A stretch of DNA of 64,000 nt, taken from the NCBI RefSeq assembly GCF_031453615.1, contig NZ_JAVIZT010000001.1:62001-126000 (forward strand), read 5' to 3'. Under the pieces are notes generated by a model. The model did not search any database and was not told the origin of the DNA. It worked only from the letters and a program-made list of their open reading frames with translations. Within the stretch, counting starts at the first letter, position 1; each line of letters begins with the position of its first letter. The DNA comes from Microbacterium sp. SORGH_AS_0428 (GTDB lineage: Bacteria > Actinomycetota > Actinomycetes > Actinomycetales > Microbacteriaceae). This document shows, piece by piece, positions 33,721-42,607 of this stretch. The translations under genes were made by a program, and so were the position numbers.

Positions 33721-34188
33721 CTACGAGGTGCCGGGGCGTGCGGTGCACTCCCCGTCCTTGGGAAGCTTCGCGACCAGCGACGAGAGACTGTCGAGCACGT
33801 CGACGCTCGAGACCACGTCGTTGTCGAGGTAGATCTCCACGGCCGGCGTGCGCCCGAAGCTCGTGAGGCGGTATCGGGGCGCGTCGCTGTCGTCGATCAG
33901 CCAGTCCACGCCCGACACCGTCTGACACACGAGGGTCGAGGGTCCCGGAGGCGTCACGCCGCAGGTCAGGATCACGGCGGCCGGGTCGCCCCATGCCCCC
34001 GTCGCCTGCGCGTCCGTCCACCGACGGTCCTGGCCGGCCACGTTCTGCGGCAGGTAAGCGGTGACATCCGCACAGCGCGGATCGTTCGCGGCCGGGGCGG
34101 GTTCGAGCGCGACCGTGCTGCTGCAGCCGGTGAGGGCGAGCAGCGCGAGGGCGACGGCTGCCAGGCGGCCGAGTCGGGGGCGGATCAC
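33721..34188 (-). CDS. DUF3515 lipoprotein
   Basis: 155-residue exported lipoprotein; signal sequence RLAAVALALLALTGC with the lipobox cysteine at residue 22. The DUF3515 pattern is visible as C-A-D-V-T-A-Y-L-P, AWGDPAAVILTCGVTPPGPST and SGVDWLIDD. This family is regularly found between ddl and thiL in actinobacteria, as here; function unknown. Three cysteines in the mature part (ADV, LTCG, LVCQ, plus DGECT) may form disulfides. Convergent with ddl. Confidence 0.88.
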   Translation of the reverse strand: MIRPRLGRLAAVALALLALTGCSSTVALEPAPAANDPRCADVTAYLPQNVAGQDRRWTDAQATGAWGDPAAVILTCGVTPPGPSTLVCQTVSGVDWLIDDSDAPRYRLTSFGRTPAVEIYLDNDVVSSVDVLDSLSSLVAKLPKDGECTARPGTS

Positions 34189-34245
34189 CCCTCCAGGCTA
34201 ACGCCCGCCGCGCCCGCATCCGTCTCGCGTCGAGGCTGTGGAAGG

Positions 34246-34257
34246 TAGCGTGGCGGG
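34246..34257 (+). promoter_or_regulatory. Leaderless -10 element TAGCGT of thiL
   Basis: TAGCGT at 34246-34251, six bases, then the GTG at 34258. No Shine-Dalgarno sequence. Confidence 0.6.
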
Positions 34258-35244
34258 GTGGACGAGCGCACCGAGACGACCGTGGCAGAGCTCAGCGAGC
34301 GGGAGATCCTGCGCCGCATCCTGGCACGCGTCGGGACGAGCTCCGCCGTCGTCGGTCCGGGCGACGACGCGGCGGTTCTGGCGCCTGCCGGACAGATCGT
34401 GGCGACCGTGGACACCCTCGTTCACGGCCCGGATTTCCGTCTCGCGTGGACCGATGGGTTCGACCTCGGCTGGAAGGCCGCCGCCGTGAACCTCGCGGAC
34501 GTGGCCGCCATGGGTGCGCGTCCCACCGCATTGCTCGTCGCGCTGGCGATGCCGGAGGACACGACGATCGGGTTCGTCGAGGCCGTGGCGGACGGCCTGC
34601 GGGCGGCGTGCGACGAGCTCGCCCCGGGGTGCGCCGTGGAGGGCGGCGACCTGACGGTCTCCGATACGCTCACCGTCGCCGTCACCGCGTTGGGGGAGCT
34701 CGGCGGTCCCGCGGTGCTCCGCTCCGGCGCGCGGGAAGGCGACACGGTCGCGATCGCGGGGGAGCTGGGCGGTGCAGCACGCGGGCTGCGACTCCTGTTC
34801 ACGCGGTTCCGCGACGCCGACGCGCGCCCCGTGCCGGTGGAATTGCAGACGCTCACGGAGGCGGAGCGCGAGGACATCGCGGCGCAGTTGCGCCCGCATC
34901 CGCCCATCGCCCTCGGGCCGCGGGCGGCAGCGGGAGGTGCGCGCGCCATGATGGACGTGTCCGACGGTCTCGTGCTGGACGCGACGCGCCTGGCGGACGC
35001 CTCGGGCGTCACGATCGCGCTCGAGACGGCGACTCTCGGCGCGGATGCGGAGAACGCCCTCAGCGGCGGAGAGGATCACGCCCTCCTGGCCGCCTTCCCC
35101 GCGCACCTCGATCTTCCCGACGGCTTCCGCCGGGTCGGCACGGTGCACGCACGCGGCGAGCATCCGGTCACGGTGGACGGCGCGAGTCCCGCCGATCGTG
35201 GCGGATGGGATCCTTACGCGGACTGGGACGCAGGGCGCGGCTGA
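34258..35244 (+). CDS. thiL: Thiamine-monophosphate kinase
   Basis: 328-residue AIR-synthase-fold kinase that phosphorylates thiamine monophosphate to the active cofactor. Family features: SEREILRRILARVG, GPGDDAAVLAPAGQIVATVDTLVHGPDFR with metal-binding aspartates, WKAAAVNLADVAAMGARPTALLVALAMP, EGGDLTVSDTLTVAVTALGEL and MMDVSDGLVLDATRLADASGV. The leaderless GTG start is six bases after TAGCGT. The 3' end overlaps the convergent rsmD gene by 31 bases. No TPP riboswitch precedes it. Confidence 0.94.
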   Translation: MDERTETTVAELSEREILRRILARVGTSSAVVGPGDDAAVLAPAGQIVATVDTLVHGPDFRLAWTDGFDLGWKAAAVNLADVAAMGARPTALLVALAMPEDTTIGFVEAVADGLRAACDELAPGCAVEGGDLTVSDTLTVAVTALGELGGPAVLRSGAREGDTVAIAGELGGAARGLRLLFTRFRDADARPVPVELQTLTEAEREDIAAQLRPHPPIALGPRAAAGGARAMMDVSDGLVLDATRLADASGVTIALETATLGADAENALSGGEDHALLAAFPAHLDLPDGFRRVGTVHARGEHPVTVDGASPADRGGWDPYADWDAGRG

Positions 35245-35789
35245 GCCCACCACAGCGCGGTGTCGCCGTGACGGCGCTCGCGCACCTGTTCCAGGTCTGC
35301 GAGATCCCAGTCGGGCTCGGTGGAGCGCTTCGCGCGCTCCACGACCACGAGCGCATCGGCGGAGAGCAGCGGACGCAGCAGCGCGAGCGCCTCGGCCAGA
35401 TCGTCGTCGGCGATGTCGTAGGGCGGATCGAGGAACACGAGGTCGTACTCGGCGCCGCCCTGACGAAGGAACGCGTTCACCGTGCTGCGGTGGGCTCGTG
35501 CGGTCGCGCCGGCAGCGCGCGCGATCACCTCGGCGTTGCGCCGCACCACGGCGGCGGCCCTCGGATTGTGCTCGACGAGATCGACGTGCACGGCGCCGCG
35601 GCTGAGCGCCTCGAGCCCGAGCGCGCCCGAGCCCGCGTACAGGTCCAGCACGCGGGCGCCCGCGAGCAGGTCCTGGGACTCGAGGGCGGCGAAGAGGGAC
35701 TCGCGGACGCGATCGCTCGTCGGCCGGGTACCGCTGGCCGGCACGTCGAGTCGGAGTCCGCCGGCGGCTCCGGCGATGATGCGCGTCAC
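35214..35789 (-). CDS. rsmD: 16S rRNA (guanine(966)-N(2))-methyltransferase
   Basis: 191-residue SAM-dependent methyltransferase of the RsmD family. MTRIIAGAAGGLRLDVP and GTRPTSDRVRESLFAALES are the typical N-terminal RNA-binding blocks, VLDLYAGSGALGLEALSRGA is the SAM motif I, and DLVFLDPPYDI the catalytic DPPY motif. It modifies 16S rRNA during 30S assembly. Convergent with thiL with a 31-base overlap, divergent from recG; in relatives it is commonly beside recG and coaD. Confidence 0.94.
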   Translation of the reverse strand: MTRIIAGAAGGLRLDVPASGTRPTSDRVRESLFAALESQDLLAGARVLDLYAGSGALGLEALSRGAVHVDLVEHNPRAAAVVRRNAEVIARAAGATARAHRSTVNAFLRQGGAEYDLVFLDPPYDIADDDLAEALALLRPLLSADALVVVERAKRSTEPDWDLADLEQVRERRHGDTALWWAQPRPASQSA

Positions 35790-35827
35790 CTCTTCACCCT
35801 ACCGACGGGCGTGGGGGAGGCTCGCCG

Positions 35828-35839
35828 TAGAATCGGCTC
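35828..35839 (+). promoter_or_regulatory. Leaderless -10 element TAGAAT of recG
   Basis: TAGAAT at 35828-35833, six bases, ATG at 35840. Confidence 0.65.
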
Positions 35840-38017
35840 ATGTCCGTCACCCTCGATTCCCGTCTCGACGGCGTGATCGGGGGCAAGGCCGCGACGACCC
35901 TGCAGCGGGCGTTCGGGATGCGGACGGTGGGCGATCTGCTCACGCACTACCCGCGTCGGTATGCGAAGCACGGCGAGCTCACGCCCATCGACTCATTGAC
36001 GGTCGACGAGCAGGTCACGATCGTCGCCCAGGTCAAGAGCGTCACCGACCGGAGGATGAAGAACCGACGAGGTTCGATCCTCGAGGTCGTCATCACCGAC
36101 GGCCGCGGCGACCTCGTGCTCACTTTCTTCAACCAGTCGTGGCGGCAGGACCAGCTCAAGGTCGGCCGGCGGGGCACCTTCTCGGGCAAGGTCGGCGAGT
36201 ACCGCCGTCAGATGCAACTTGCGCACCCGGACTACCAGCTCTTCGAAGACGAGAACGTGGCGCTGATGAACGCGCAGGCATACGCCTCGCAGCCCATCCC
36301 GATCTATCCCGCGACCGCATCCCTGTCGAGCTGGAAGATCGGGGAGCTGATCGCCCACACGCTCGATCTGCTGGCTCCTCTCGATGATCCGATCCCCGAC
36401 GACATCCGCACCCGCGAGGGGCTCTTGAGCTTCCGCGAGGCGCTGGAACGCGTGCATCGGCCGGACTTCGACGACGTCATCGACCAAGCGGTACACACCC
36501 TGCGCTGGCAGGAGGCGCTCGTGCTGCAGACCGCTCTGCTGCAGCAGCGCCAGCTCGTGCGCGCGCTGTCGGCCGAGCCCCGGCCGGCGGGGTCGCTGCT
36601 GGAGCGCTTCGACGCTGCGCTGCCCTTCGATCGCACGCCGGACCAGGTGTCGGTCGGCGACGCGATCGCCGCCGATCTCGTCGGCCCCTGGCCCATGAAC
36701 CGCCTCGTGCAGGGCGAGGTCGGCTCGGGCAAGACTCTCGTGGCGCTGCGCGCCATGCTGCAGGTCGCTCAGAGCGGCGGGCAGTCCGCGCTGATCGCCC
36801 CGACGGAGGTGCTCGCCGCGCAGCATCTGCGTTCGCTCACCAAGATGCTCGGTCCGGCCCTCGCCCCCGAACTCATGCCGACGCTGCTCACGGGGCAGAT
36901 GGGCGCTGCCGAACGCCGCAAGGCGGCCCTGCGGGTCGCTGCCGGGCAGGCGCTCATCATCGTCGGCACGCACGCGCTGCTCAGCGACAAGACGACCTTC
37001 GCCGACCTCGCACTGGTCGTGGTCGACGAGCAGCACCGCTTCGGCGTCGAGCAGCGCGAGACGCTCCGTGCGAAGGGCACGAGCCCGCACGCGCTCGTGC
37101 TGACGGCCACACCGATCCCGCGCACCGTGGCGATGACCGTGTTCGGCGACCTCGACGTCTCCACCATCCGCACGATGCCCGCCGGACGTGCCGGCATCGA
37201 ATCCTTCGTCGCGCCCGTGGGAGAGAAGCCGGCCTGGTTTGAACGTGTCTGGATGCGGGCCGCGGAAGAGGTCGAGAAGGGCTACCAGGTCTTCGTGGTG
37301 TGCCCGGCGATCGACGTCGAACCAGAGACCGCGATCGCCGAAGCCGGGCAGGATCCTTCGACGACGATCGACGACCTCCCCGACGACGCCGGCGGAGCCC
37401 GTCCGCGGTGGGGAGTCGTTCAGGTCGTCGGGCTCCTCGCCGAGCATCCCCGCTTCGCCGACAAGCGCATCGCCTTGCTGCACGGCAAGCTCCCCTCCGA
37501 CGAGAAGGACGCGGTCATGCGCGCCTTCGCCGCGGGCGACATCGACGTGCTGGTCGCGACCACCGTCGTCGAGGTCGGTGTCGACGTGCCCAATGCCTCG
37601 ACGATGATCATCCTCGACGCCGACCGTTTCGGCGTGTCTCAGCTGCACCAGCTGCGCGGCCGGGTCGGACGAGGGTCCGTGCCGGGGCTCTGTCTCCTCG
37701 TCACGGACGCGCCTGCGCGCACCTCTGCGCGCACCCGCGTCGAGGCGGTCGCGGCGACGCTCGACGGTTTCGAGCTCGCCGAGGTGGATCTCCAGCTGCG
37801 TGGCGAGGGCAACGTGCTCGGCGCAGCGCAGTCCGGAGCGCGCTCGTCGCTGCGGATGCTGCGCGTCGTCACGGACGCCGATCTCATCGCGCGGGCGCGC
37901 AGTGACGGCGAGGTGATCCTGGCCGACGACCCGGCGCTGCTGCGGCATCCCGGACTCGCGGGTGCGATCGAGCGCCGGCTGGATTCGGACGAACGCGCGG
38001 CGCTGGGAAAGAACTGA
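35840..38017 (+). CDS. recG: ATP-dependent DNA helicase RecG
   Basis: 725-residue superfamily 2 helicase that remodels stalled replication forks and Holliday junctions. The N-terminal wedge/OB domain (PRRYAKHGELTPIDSLTVDEQVTIVAQVKS) binds branched DNA; the motor shows Walker A GEVGSGKTLVALRAML (near residue 293), motif II DEQHRFGVEQRE, motif III LTATPIPRTVAMTVFGDLD and motif VI QLHQLRGRVGRG near 610. Length is near that of the family. A leaderless start follows TAGAAT. Confidence 0.96.
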   Translation: MSVTLDSRLDGVIGGKAATTLQRAFGMRTVGDLLTHYPRRYAKHGELTPIDSLTVDEQVTIVAQVKSVTDRRMKNRRGSILEVVITDGRGDLVLTFFNQSWRQDQLKVGRRGTFSGKVGEYRRQMQLAHPDYQLFEDENVALMNAQAYASQPIPIYPATASLSSWKIGELIAHTLDLLAPLDDPIPDDIRTREGLLSFREALERVHRPDFDDVIDQAVHTLRWQEALVLQTALLQQRQLVRALSAEPRPAGSLLERFDAALPFDRTPDQVSVGDAIAADLVGPWPMNRLVQGEVGSGKTLVALRAMLQVAQSGGQSALIAPTEVLAAQHLRSLTKMLGPALAPELMPTLLTGQMGAAERRKAALRVAAGQALIIVGTHALLSDKTTFADLALVVVDEQHRFGVEQRETLRAKGTSPHALVLTATPIPRTVAMTVFGDLDVSTIRTMPAGRAGIESFVAPVGEKPAWFERVWMRAAEEVEKGYQVFVVCPAIDVEPETAIAEAGQDPSTTIDDLPDDAGGARPRWGVVQVVGLLAEHPRFADKRIALLHGKLPSDEKDAVMRAFAAGDIDVLVATTVVEVGVDVPNASTMIILDADRFGVSQLHQLRGRVGRGSVPGLCLLVTDAPARTSARTRVEAVAATLDGFELAEVDLQLRGEGNVLGAAQSGARSSLRMLRVVTDADLIARARSDGEVILADDPALLRHPGLAGAIERRLDSDERAALGKN

Positions 38018-38058
38018 CGGCTTCGCGGCGCCTTGCTCTTCTGCCGAATGCGCCCCGC

Positions 38059-38070
38059 TAGGGTGAGAGG
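38059..38070 (+). promoter_or_regulatory. Leaderless -10 element TAGGGT of coaD
   Basis: TAGGGT at 38059-38064, six bases, GTG at 38071. Confidence 0.6.
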
Positions 38071-38571
38071 GTGAGCAACCGGATCGCCGTCGTCCCCGGC
38101 TCCTTCGACCCGCCCACCCTCGGTCATCTCGACGTCATCCGTCGCGCCGCGGGCCTGTACGACGAGGTGCACGTGCTCGTCGTGCATAACCCCGGCAAGG
38201 AGGCGATGCTCCCCATCGCGCAGCGTGTCTCCCTGCTGGAGCAGTCGATCCGCGAGGACGGCTTCCCGGCGGAGCACGTCACGGTGGCGTCGTGGAGCGT
38301 GGGCCTGCTGGTGGACTACGCGACCGAGGTCGGTGCCGGTGTGCTCGTGAAGGGCATCCGCTCGCAGGTGGACGTCGCCTACGAGACGCCGATGGCGATC
38401 GTGAACCGGCATCTGGCCGGGGTCGAGACCGTGTTCCTGCTGCCCGACCCCTCGCATGCTCTCGTGTCGAGCTCGCTCGTGCGACAGGTCGCCTCTCTCG
38501 GCGGCGACGTCTCGCCGTATGTGCCGCCGGTCGTCTCGCGCTTCCTCGACACGGGCGGCCGCGGCATCTGA
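38071..38571 (+). CDS. coaD: Pantetheine-phosphate adenylyltransferase
   Basis: 166-residue nucleotidyltransferase that makes dephospho-CoA from 4'-phosphopantetheine and ATP. N-terminal [39 protein letters not shown] carries the TxGH motif; [37 protein letters not shown] and the C-terminal [20 protein letters not shown] (the ISST-R equivalent) are conserved. Leaderless GTG start. Length is normal for bacterial CoaD. Confidence 0.95.
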   Translation: MSNRIAVVPGSFDPPTLGHLDVIRRAAGLYDEVHVLVVHNPGKEAMLPIAQRVSLLEQSIREDGFPAEHVTVASWSVGLLVDYATEVGAGVLVKGIRSQVDVAYETPMAIVNRHLAGVETVFLLPDPSHALVSSSLVRQVASLGGDVSPYVPPVVSRFLDTGGRGI

Positions 38572-38597
38572 ACCCGCCGAGCCTCGTGCCGGCGGGC

Positions 38598-38609
38598 TAG
38601 ACTCTCCGG
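38598..38609 (+). promoter_or_regulatory. Leaderless -10 element TAGACT of the yceD gene
   Basis: TAGACT at 38598-38603, six bases, GTG at 38610; probably drives yceD-rpmF-rnc-mutM. Confidence 0.6.
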
Positions 38610-39173
38610 GTGAGAAATCGTCGACCCGGCCCCTTCAGCATCGGTGTGCGCGACATCGTCAATCGCCCCGGCGAGATGCGCGAGGTGTCTTTCGACGTGC
38701 CCGCGCCCGAGAAGTGGGGCGAGGGACTCGTCTCTGTCGCACAGGGCGAAGAGGTGCACATCGACGCTCGCCTGGAGTCCGTCCACGAGGGCATCCTCGT
38801 CACCGGCGACGTCGAGGCGGAGTACACGGGCGTCTGCGGACGATGCCTCATCGACATCGCCGCGCCTGTCGAAGTCGAGTTCCAGGAGCTTTTCGCGTAT
38901 CCTGGGTCGGAAGCGTCCGACTTCGAAGTTCAAGACGACCACGTGGATCTTGAAAATCTGGTCAGGGATGGCGTCGTCCTGTCGCTTCCGTTCCAGCCGG
39001 TGTGCCGGCCGGATTGCCCAGGTCTCGACCCCGAGACCGGTGAGCGTCTGGCAGACCACCCCGCGCAGGCACCGCGCGAAGCCCTCGATCCTCGCTGGGC
39101 AGCGCTTGCGGACCTGGTAGCGGAACCGGCCGCGGAGACCGGCGACGCAGGACAAAGCACACAGACCTCGTAG
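38610..39173 (+). CDS. YceD family protein (DUF177, large ribosomal RNA accumulation protein)
   Basis: 187-residue DUF177/YceD protein, found next to rpmF in most bacteria and linked to 23S rRNA accumulation. The two metal-binding-type cysteine pairs are YTGVCGRCLIDI and VCRPDCPGLDPETG, with DLENLVRDGVVLSLPFQPVC between them. A Gln/Thr/Ser tail follows. rpmF starts 12 bases downstream, the standard yceD-rpmF pair. Confidence 0.92.
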   Translation: MRNRRPGPFSIGVRDIVNRPGEMREVSFDVPAPEKWGEGLVSVAQGEEVHIDARLESVHEGILVTGDVEAEYTGVCGRCLIDIAAPVEVEFQELFAYPGSEASDFEVQDDHVDLENLVRDGVVLSLPFQPVCRPDCPGLDPETGERLADHPAQAPREALDPRWAALADLVAEPAAETGDAGQSTQTS

Positions 39174-39185
39174 AAAGAGAAGACC

Positions 39186-39395
39186 ATGGCAGGTAACCCC
39201 CCGAAGCGCAAGGTTTCGCGCTCCAACACCCGTTCGCGCCGCGCGCAGTGGAAGGCCGAGGCTCCCGCCCTCGTCAAGACCATCGAGAACGGCAAGGTCG
39301 TCTACAGCCGTCCGCACCAGGCGAAGGTCGTCACCGACTCGCAGGGCACCGAGCTGTTCCTCGAGTACAAGGGCCGCAAGGTCGCTGACATCTGA
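39186..39395 (+). CDS. rpmF: 50S ribosomal protein L32
   Basis: 69-residue ribosomal protein. [22 protein letters not shown] is the L32 N-terminus (bacterial form MAVPKRKxSxSxTRxRRAxW). The four zinc-binding cysteines of the C+ form are absent, so this is the zinc-independent variant. AAAGAGAAG precedes ATG 39186. Such zinc-free L32 forms reduce the cell's zinc need; whether a C+ paralogue exists elsewhere cannot be seen. Confidence 0.95.
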   Translation: MAGNPPKRKVSRSNTRSRRAQWKAEAPALVKTIENGKVVYSRPHQAKVVTDSQGTELFLEYKGRKVADI

Positions 39396-39405
39396 GCCGC
39401 GTTCC

Positions 39406-40098
39406 GTGACGGACGCAGCTGCGGATCTCTCCGCACTTTCCGAGAAGCTCGGGGTCGATATCGACCCCGAGCTTCTTGCGCTGGCGCTGACGCATCGCTC
39501 GTACGCGTACGAGCACGGTCAGATCCCGCACAACGAGCGTCTCGAGTTCCTCGGCGACTCGGTGCTCGGTCAGGCCGTGACGGTCAAGCTCTACCGCTCG
39601 CACCCCGAACTCGACGAGGGTTCGCTGGCCAAGCGACGCGCGAGTGTCGTGTCCACCGTCGCCCTCGCCGAGGTCGCCCGTTCGATCGGTCTGGGCGCGT
39701 ACATCCGCCTCGGCCGCGGTGAGCAGCTGACCCGGGGCGACGACAAGGACTCGATCCTCGCCGACACGACCGAGGCCATCATCGGCGCGACCTACCTCTC
39801 CGCCGGATCGGATGCGGCGACGGCCCTCGTGCTGCGCCTCATCGAGCCACTGCTCGCAGACCCGGAACGTTACGACGCGGCGGTCGACCCGAAGACCGCG
39901 CTGCAGGAGCTTGCGGCACGCATGGGACTGCCCGCGCCCGTCTATCGCGTGGACTCGACCGGACCCGACCACGCACGTGTCTTCGAAGGCACCGTGACCG
40001 TGGGGGACCTGAGCACCACGGGCTCGGGGACGAGCAAGAAACAGGCCGAGATGGCGGCTGCTCTGACGGCGTGGCGCACCCTCAGCGGGCGCGACTGA
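39406..40098 (+). CDS. rnc: Ribonuclease III
   Basis: 230-residue double-strand-specific endoribonuclease that processes rRNA and mRNAs. The catalytic signature NERLEFLGDSVLGQAV (about residues 43-58) and the downstream DTTEAIIGATYLSAG provide the acidic metal ligands; the C-terminal dsRNA-binding domain spans about 155-228 (DPKTALQELAARMGLPAPVYRV, GTSKKQAEMAAALTAW). GTG at 39406 is used, ten bases after rpmF. mutM begins one base after its stop codon. Confidence 0.95.
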   Translation: MTDAAADLSALSEKLGVDIDPELLALALTHRSYAYEHGQIPHNERLEFLGDSVLGQAVTVKLYRSHPELDEGSLAKRRASVVSTVALAEVARSIGLGAYIRLGRGEQLTRGDDKDSILADTTEAIIGATYLSAGSDAATALVLRLIEPLLADPERYDAAVDPKTALQELAARMGLPAPVYRVDSTGPDHARVFEGTVTVGDLSTTGSGTSKKQAEMAAALTAWRTLSGRD

Positions 40099-40099
40099 G

Positions 40100-40996
40100 G
40101 TGCCCGAGCTCCCCGAGGTCGAAGTTGTGCGCGCGGGTCTCGCGCCCGCCGTCGACGGCGCGTTCGTGAACGGCGTCGAGGTGCTCGACGAGCGCGCGCT
40201 CACCCGTCATCCCGGCGACGGATCCCACTTCGAGGCCCAGCTCGCGGGTCGCACGTTGGGCGCACCTGTGCGCCGGGGCAAGTTCCTCTGGATCCCGCTG
40301 GCGGATGCGGGGGAGCAGGCCGTCGTGGCGCACCTGGGAATGAGCGGTCAGATGCTCCTGCGCGAGCCGGGGGCGCCGCGCGAGCGCCATGAGCGCGTGC
40401 GGTTCGACATACGGCATCCGCAGCACGGTGAGCTCGCCGTGGTCTTCGCCGACCAGCGCACGTTCGGCTCCCTTGCCGTCGACCACCTCGTACCCACCCG
40501 CGATGGGGCGGCAGGAGGCTACGGGACCGACCGCGCGAGCGTTCCGACGCAGGTGGCGCATATCGCGCGCGACCCGCTCGATCCGGCGTTCGACGACACG
40601 GACTTCCGCCGGCTCGTCGCGCGCAAGCGGTCGGGCATCAAGCGCGTCCTGCTCGATCAGGGCGTCGTGAGCGGCATCGGCAACATCTACGCCGACGAGG
40701 CCCTGTGGGCCGCCCGCATCCATCCCGAGACGGTTGCGGCGACACTGAGCACGCGTGCGCTGAATCGACTCCTCGCCGAAGTGCGCGCCGTGCTGCAGAA
40801 GGCACTTGCGGAGGGAGGCACGAGCTTCGACGCCCAATACGTCAATGTGAACGGCCAGGCGGGCTACTTCGCGCACTCGCTGAACGCCTACGGGCGTACC
40901 GGCGAGCCCTGCGCACGTTGCGGCCACGCGATCGTGCGCGTCGCCTTCACGAACCGCTCGAGCCACTACTGCCCGCACTGCCAACAGCTGCGCTGA
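40100..40996 (+). CDS. mutM: Formamidopyrimidine-DNA glycosylase
   Basis: 298-residue bifunctional DNA glycosylase/AP lyase for 8-oxoguanine. After removal of the initiator residue the catalytic proline is P2 with E3 in PELPEVEVVRAGL. RRGKFLWIPL carries the catalytic lysine; KRSGIKRVLLDQGVVSGIGNIYADEALW is the H2TH DNA-binding motif; the C-terminal zinc finger is CARCGHAIVRVAFTNRSSHYCPHCQ. GTG at 40100. Last gene of this operon before a strong terminator. Confidence 0.96.
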   Translation: MPELPEVEVVRAGLAPAVDGAFVNGVEVLDERALTRHPGDGSHFEAQLAGRTLGAPVRRGKFLWIPLADAGEQAVVAHLGMSGQMLLREPGAPRERHERVRFDIRHPQHGELAVVFADQRTFGSLAVDHLVPTRDGAAGGYGTDRASVPTQVAHIARDPLDPAFDDTDFRRLVARKRSGIKRVLLDQGVVSGIGNIYADEALWAARIHPETVAATLSTRALNRLLAEVRAVLQKALAEGGTSFDAQYVNVNGQAGYFAHSLNAYGRTGEPCARCGHAIVRVAFTNRSSHYCPHCQQLR

Positions 40997-41048
40997 CCTT
41001 CCGTCGGAGGGTCGTGGGCGCCGCGGGCTCCGGCACGACCGCGAGGGA

Positions 41049-41092
41049 CCCGGCCGGTTCGGCGCGCGTGGGCGCACTCCGAACCGGCCGGG
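41049..41092. terminator. Bidirectional terminator between mutM and the GNAT gene
   Basis: Perfect 14-bp inverted repeat: CCCGGCCGGTTCGG (41049-41062) and CCGAACCGGCCGGG (41079-41092), between convergent genes. Confidence 0.8.
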
Positions 41093-41110
41093 GACGCGGG
41101 ACTCCACCCA

Positions 41111-42190
41111 TTACGAGAGCACGCGCTTCCAGACGCCCTCGTAGCTGACCGGGACGAATCCGATGGCCTCGTTGATGTCGAGCATCGGCCGGTTCTCCTC
41201 CGCGTTGTATGTGACGACGCGTGTCGAGGCCGGAGCGACCCGCGGCCAGGCGAGCAGGCCCTCGGCCTTCACGAGCATGCCGAGCCGGTGACCGCGATGC
41301 GTCGAGAGCACGAGGGTGTCGTACTGGTGTGAGGCCACATCGGGGTCGACGCCGAGCACGAGTTCGTTGAACGCGCACAGCTCTCCGGTGGGGATGTGCT
41401 GCGCGGCGGTCACCAGCATCCGGCGTCCGCCGTCGAGGATGTCGGCGTCCCACGTCCGCACGCGCTCGGCGTCCCACGTCTGCTCGTCCACCACCAGGTC
41501 GGCGGAGGGGGCATCCGTCGACATGCGGGACTTCATCCAGGCGTAGCCCTCGACGTACTCGTCGGGCGTGGGTGTCTCCCACTGCACGACGCGGTATTCT
41601 GCGGCTGCGGTACGCGCCTGGGCGGCGTGCTGCTCCAGTGCGGCCCGGCTGTTCTCGAGCGTGAAGGCGCTCTTTCGCACGATCTGCTCCAACGTGTAGC
41701 CGTGCCGCAGCAGGAACCGTGCCGGATGATCGAGCGGCACCGTGCCGAAGCCCGTCGGGGGCGTCAGCTGCTCGCCGTCGGCGGCAGGATGCTCGACCCA
41801 GCTCTGCATGACGCTGCGGCCATGCGCGCGGGCCGTCTCCTCGAGGAGAGCGTGCGCCCGCTGGCCGATGCCTTGGCCCCACACGTCGCGTCGGAGCTCG
41901 ATGAAGACGTACGACGTGCGCGAGCCGTCCTCCTGAGGCAGGTCCATGCCCATACGCCCCACGGGCTCGTCATCGAGGAGCACGAGCCAGTGGAGGCGCA
42001 GCTCATGCGCATCCGAGCGGGCGAAGGGGGCGAGCTCGCCGGGTGTCATCCGGTCGTCGTCCGTGCCGGAGATCTCGCGATAGACCTCGTTGCGGATGGC
42101 GGCGAGTCGGCGGAAGTCTCGGGCTCCGGGCCCGTCGAGGTCCGTGGGGACCACGACGGGCCGCAGCTCGAGCGTGGTGAGGATGTTCAT
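41111..42190 (-). CDS. Tandem GNAT-domain N-acetyltransferase
   Basis: 359-residue protein starting at ATG 42190 (MNILTTLELRPVVVP). It has two GNAT domains. The first shows the acetyl-CoA loop RRDVWGQGIGQRAHALLEE near residue 110; the second, near residue 285, shows STHRGHRLGMLVKAEGLLAW and ends YNAEENRPMLDINEAIGFVPVSYEGVWKRV. Tandem GNATs of this kind include mycothiol synthase-like and antibiotic-modifying enzymes; the substrate is unknown. It is the third gene of a minus-strand operon that begins with a 33-residue peptide and an 82-residue protein. Confidence 0.87.
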   Translation of the reverse strand: MNILTTLELRPVVVPTDLDGPGARDFRRLAAIRNEVYREISGTDDDRMTPGELAPFARSDAHELRLHWLVLLDDEPVGRMGMDLPQEDGSRTSYVFIELRRDVWGQGIGQRAHALLEETARAHGRSVMQSWVEHPAADGEQLTPPTGFGTVPLDHPARFLLRHGYTLEQIVRKSAFTLENSRAALEQHAAQARTAAAEYRVVQWETPTPDEYVEGYAWMKSRMSTDAPSADLVVDEQTWDAERVRTWDADILDGGRRMLVTAAQHIPTGELCAFNELVLGVDPDVASHQYDTLVLSTHRGHRLGMLVKAEGLLAWPRVAPASTRVVTYNAEENRPMLDINEAIGFVPVSYEGVWKRVLS

Positions 42191-42219
42191 GATGGTGCTC
42201 CGTGGGTGAGTCGAGTCGA

Positions 42220-42468
42220 TCATCGGATCGTGGGCTGGGCTCCGTTGCGCACGACGGCGAGGTCGTAGGCGCGGCGCACGTCTTGGGCGAGGAGCGCCCG
42301 GACGTTCGCCTCGGGTGAGACGCGCCGCCGAGAGCGGTCGCGACCCCAGAGCAGCAGCCGGAGCCCGACGTGCATCGCGATGCGGTCGACGAGGGTGGGC
42401 CGTGCCACGGGCGACGGCGGGTGGGTGGGAAGCGACGCCCGGATGGGGGCGTCCTGAGTGATGTTCAC
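42220..42468 (-). CDS. Small hypothetical protein (82 aa) upstream of the GNAT gene
   Basis: 82-residue protein started by GTG at 42468, with GGAGAA six bases upstream. Sequence features: a proline-rich N-terminus, then RPTLVDRIAMHVGLRLLLWGRD, an amphipathic helix ending in a basic cluster (RDRSRRR), and AEANVRALLAQDVRRAYDLAV-like helix at the end. No family recognised with certainty. It is 29 bases from the GNAT start and probably co-transcribed. Position and ribosome-binding site make it very likely a real gene. Confidence 0.65.
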   Translation of the reverse strand: MNITQDAPIRASLPTHPPSPVARPTLVDRIAMHVGLRLLLWGRDRSRRRVSPEANVRALLAQDVRRAYDLAVVRNGAQPTIR

Positions 42469-42607
42469 GATGGTTCTCCGAGTGAGAGCGGGCAGAATGC
42501 GGCCGCCGGATGGGGCCGCAGTGCGGTCGGGACGGGCCGACCACGTGCGAGGGCACGGGTGGCGGAGGAACGAACGGCTCAGCGTGCGGTCGACTCCGCG
42601 CGGAGGC

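Noticed and set aside
34189..34257. TPP riboswitch before thiL
   Set aside because: The gene appears leaderless, leaving no room for an aptamer.
35993..37948. Long minus-strand frame opposite recG
   Set aside because: Antisense shadow of recG, with no recognisable domain.
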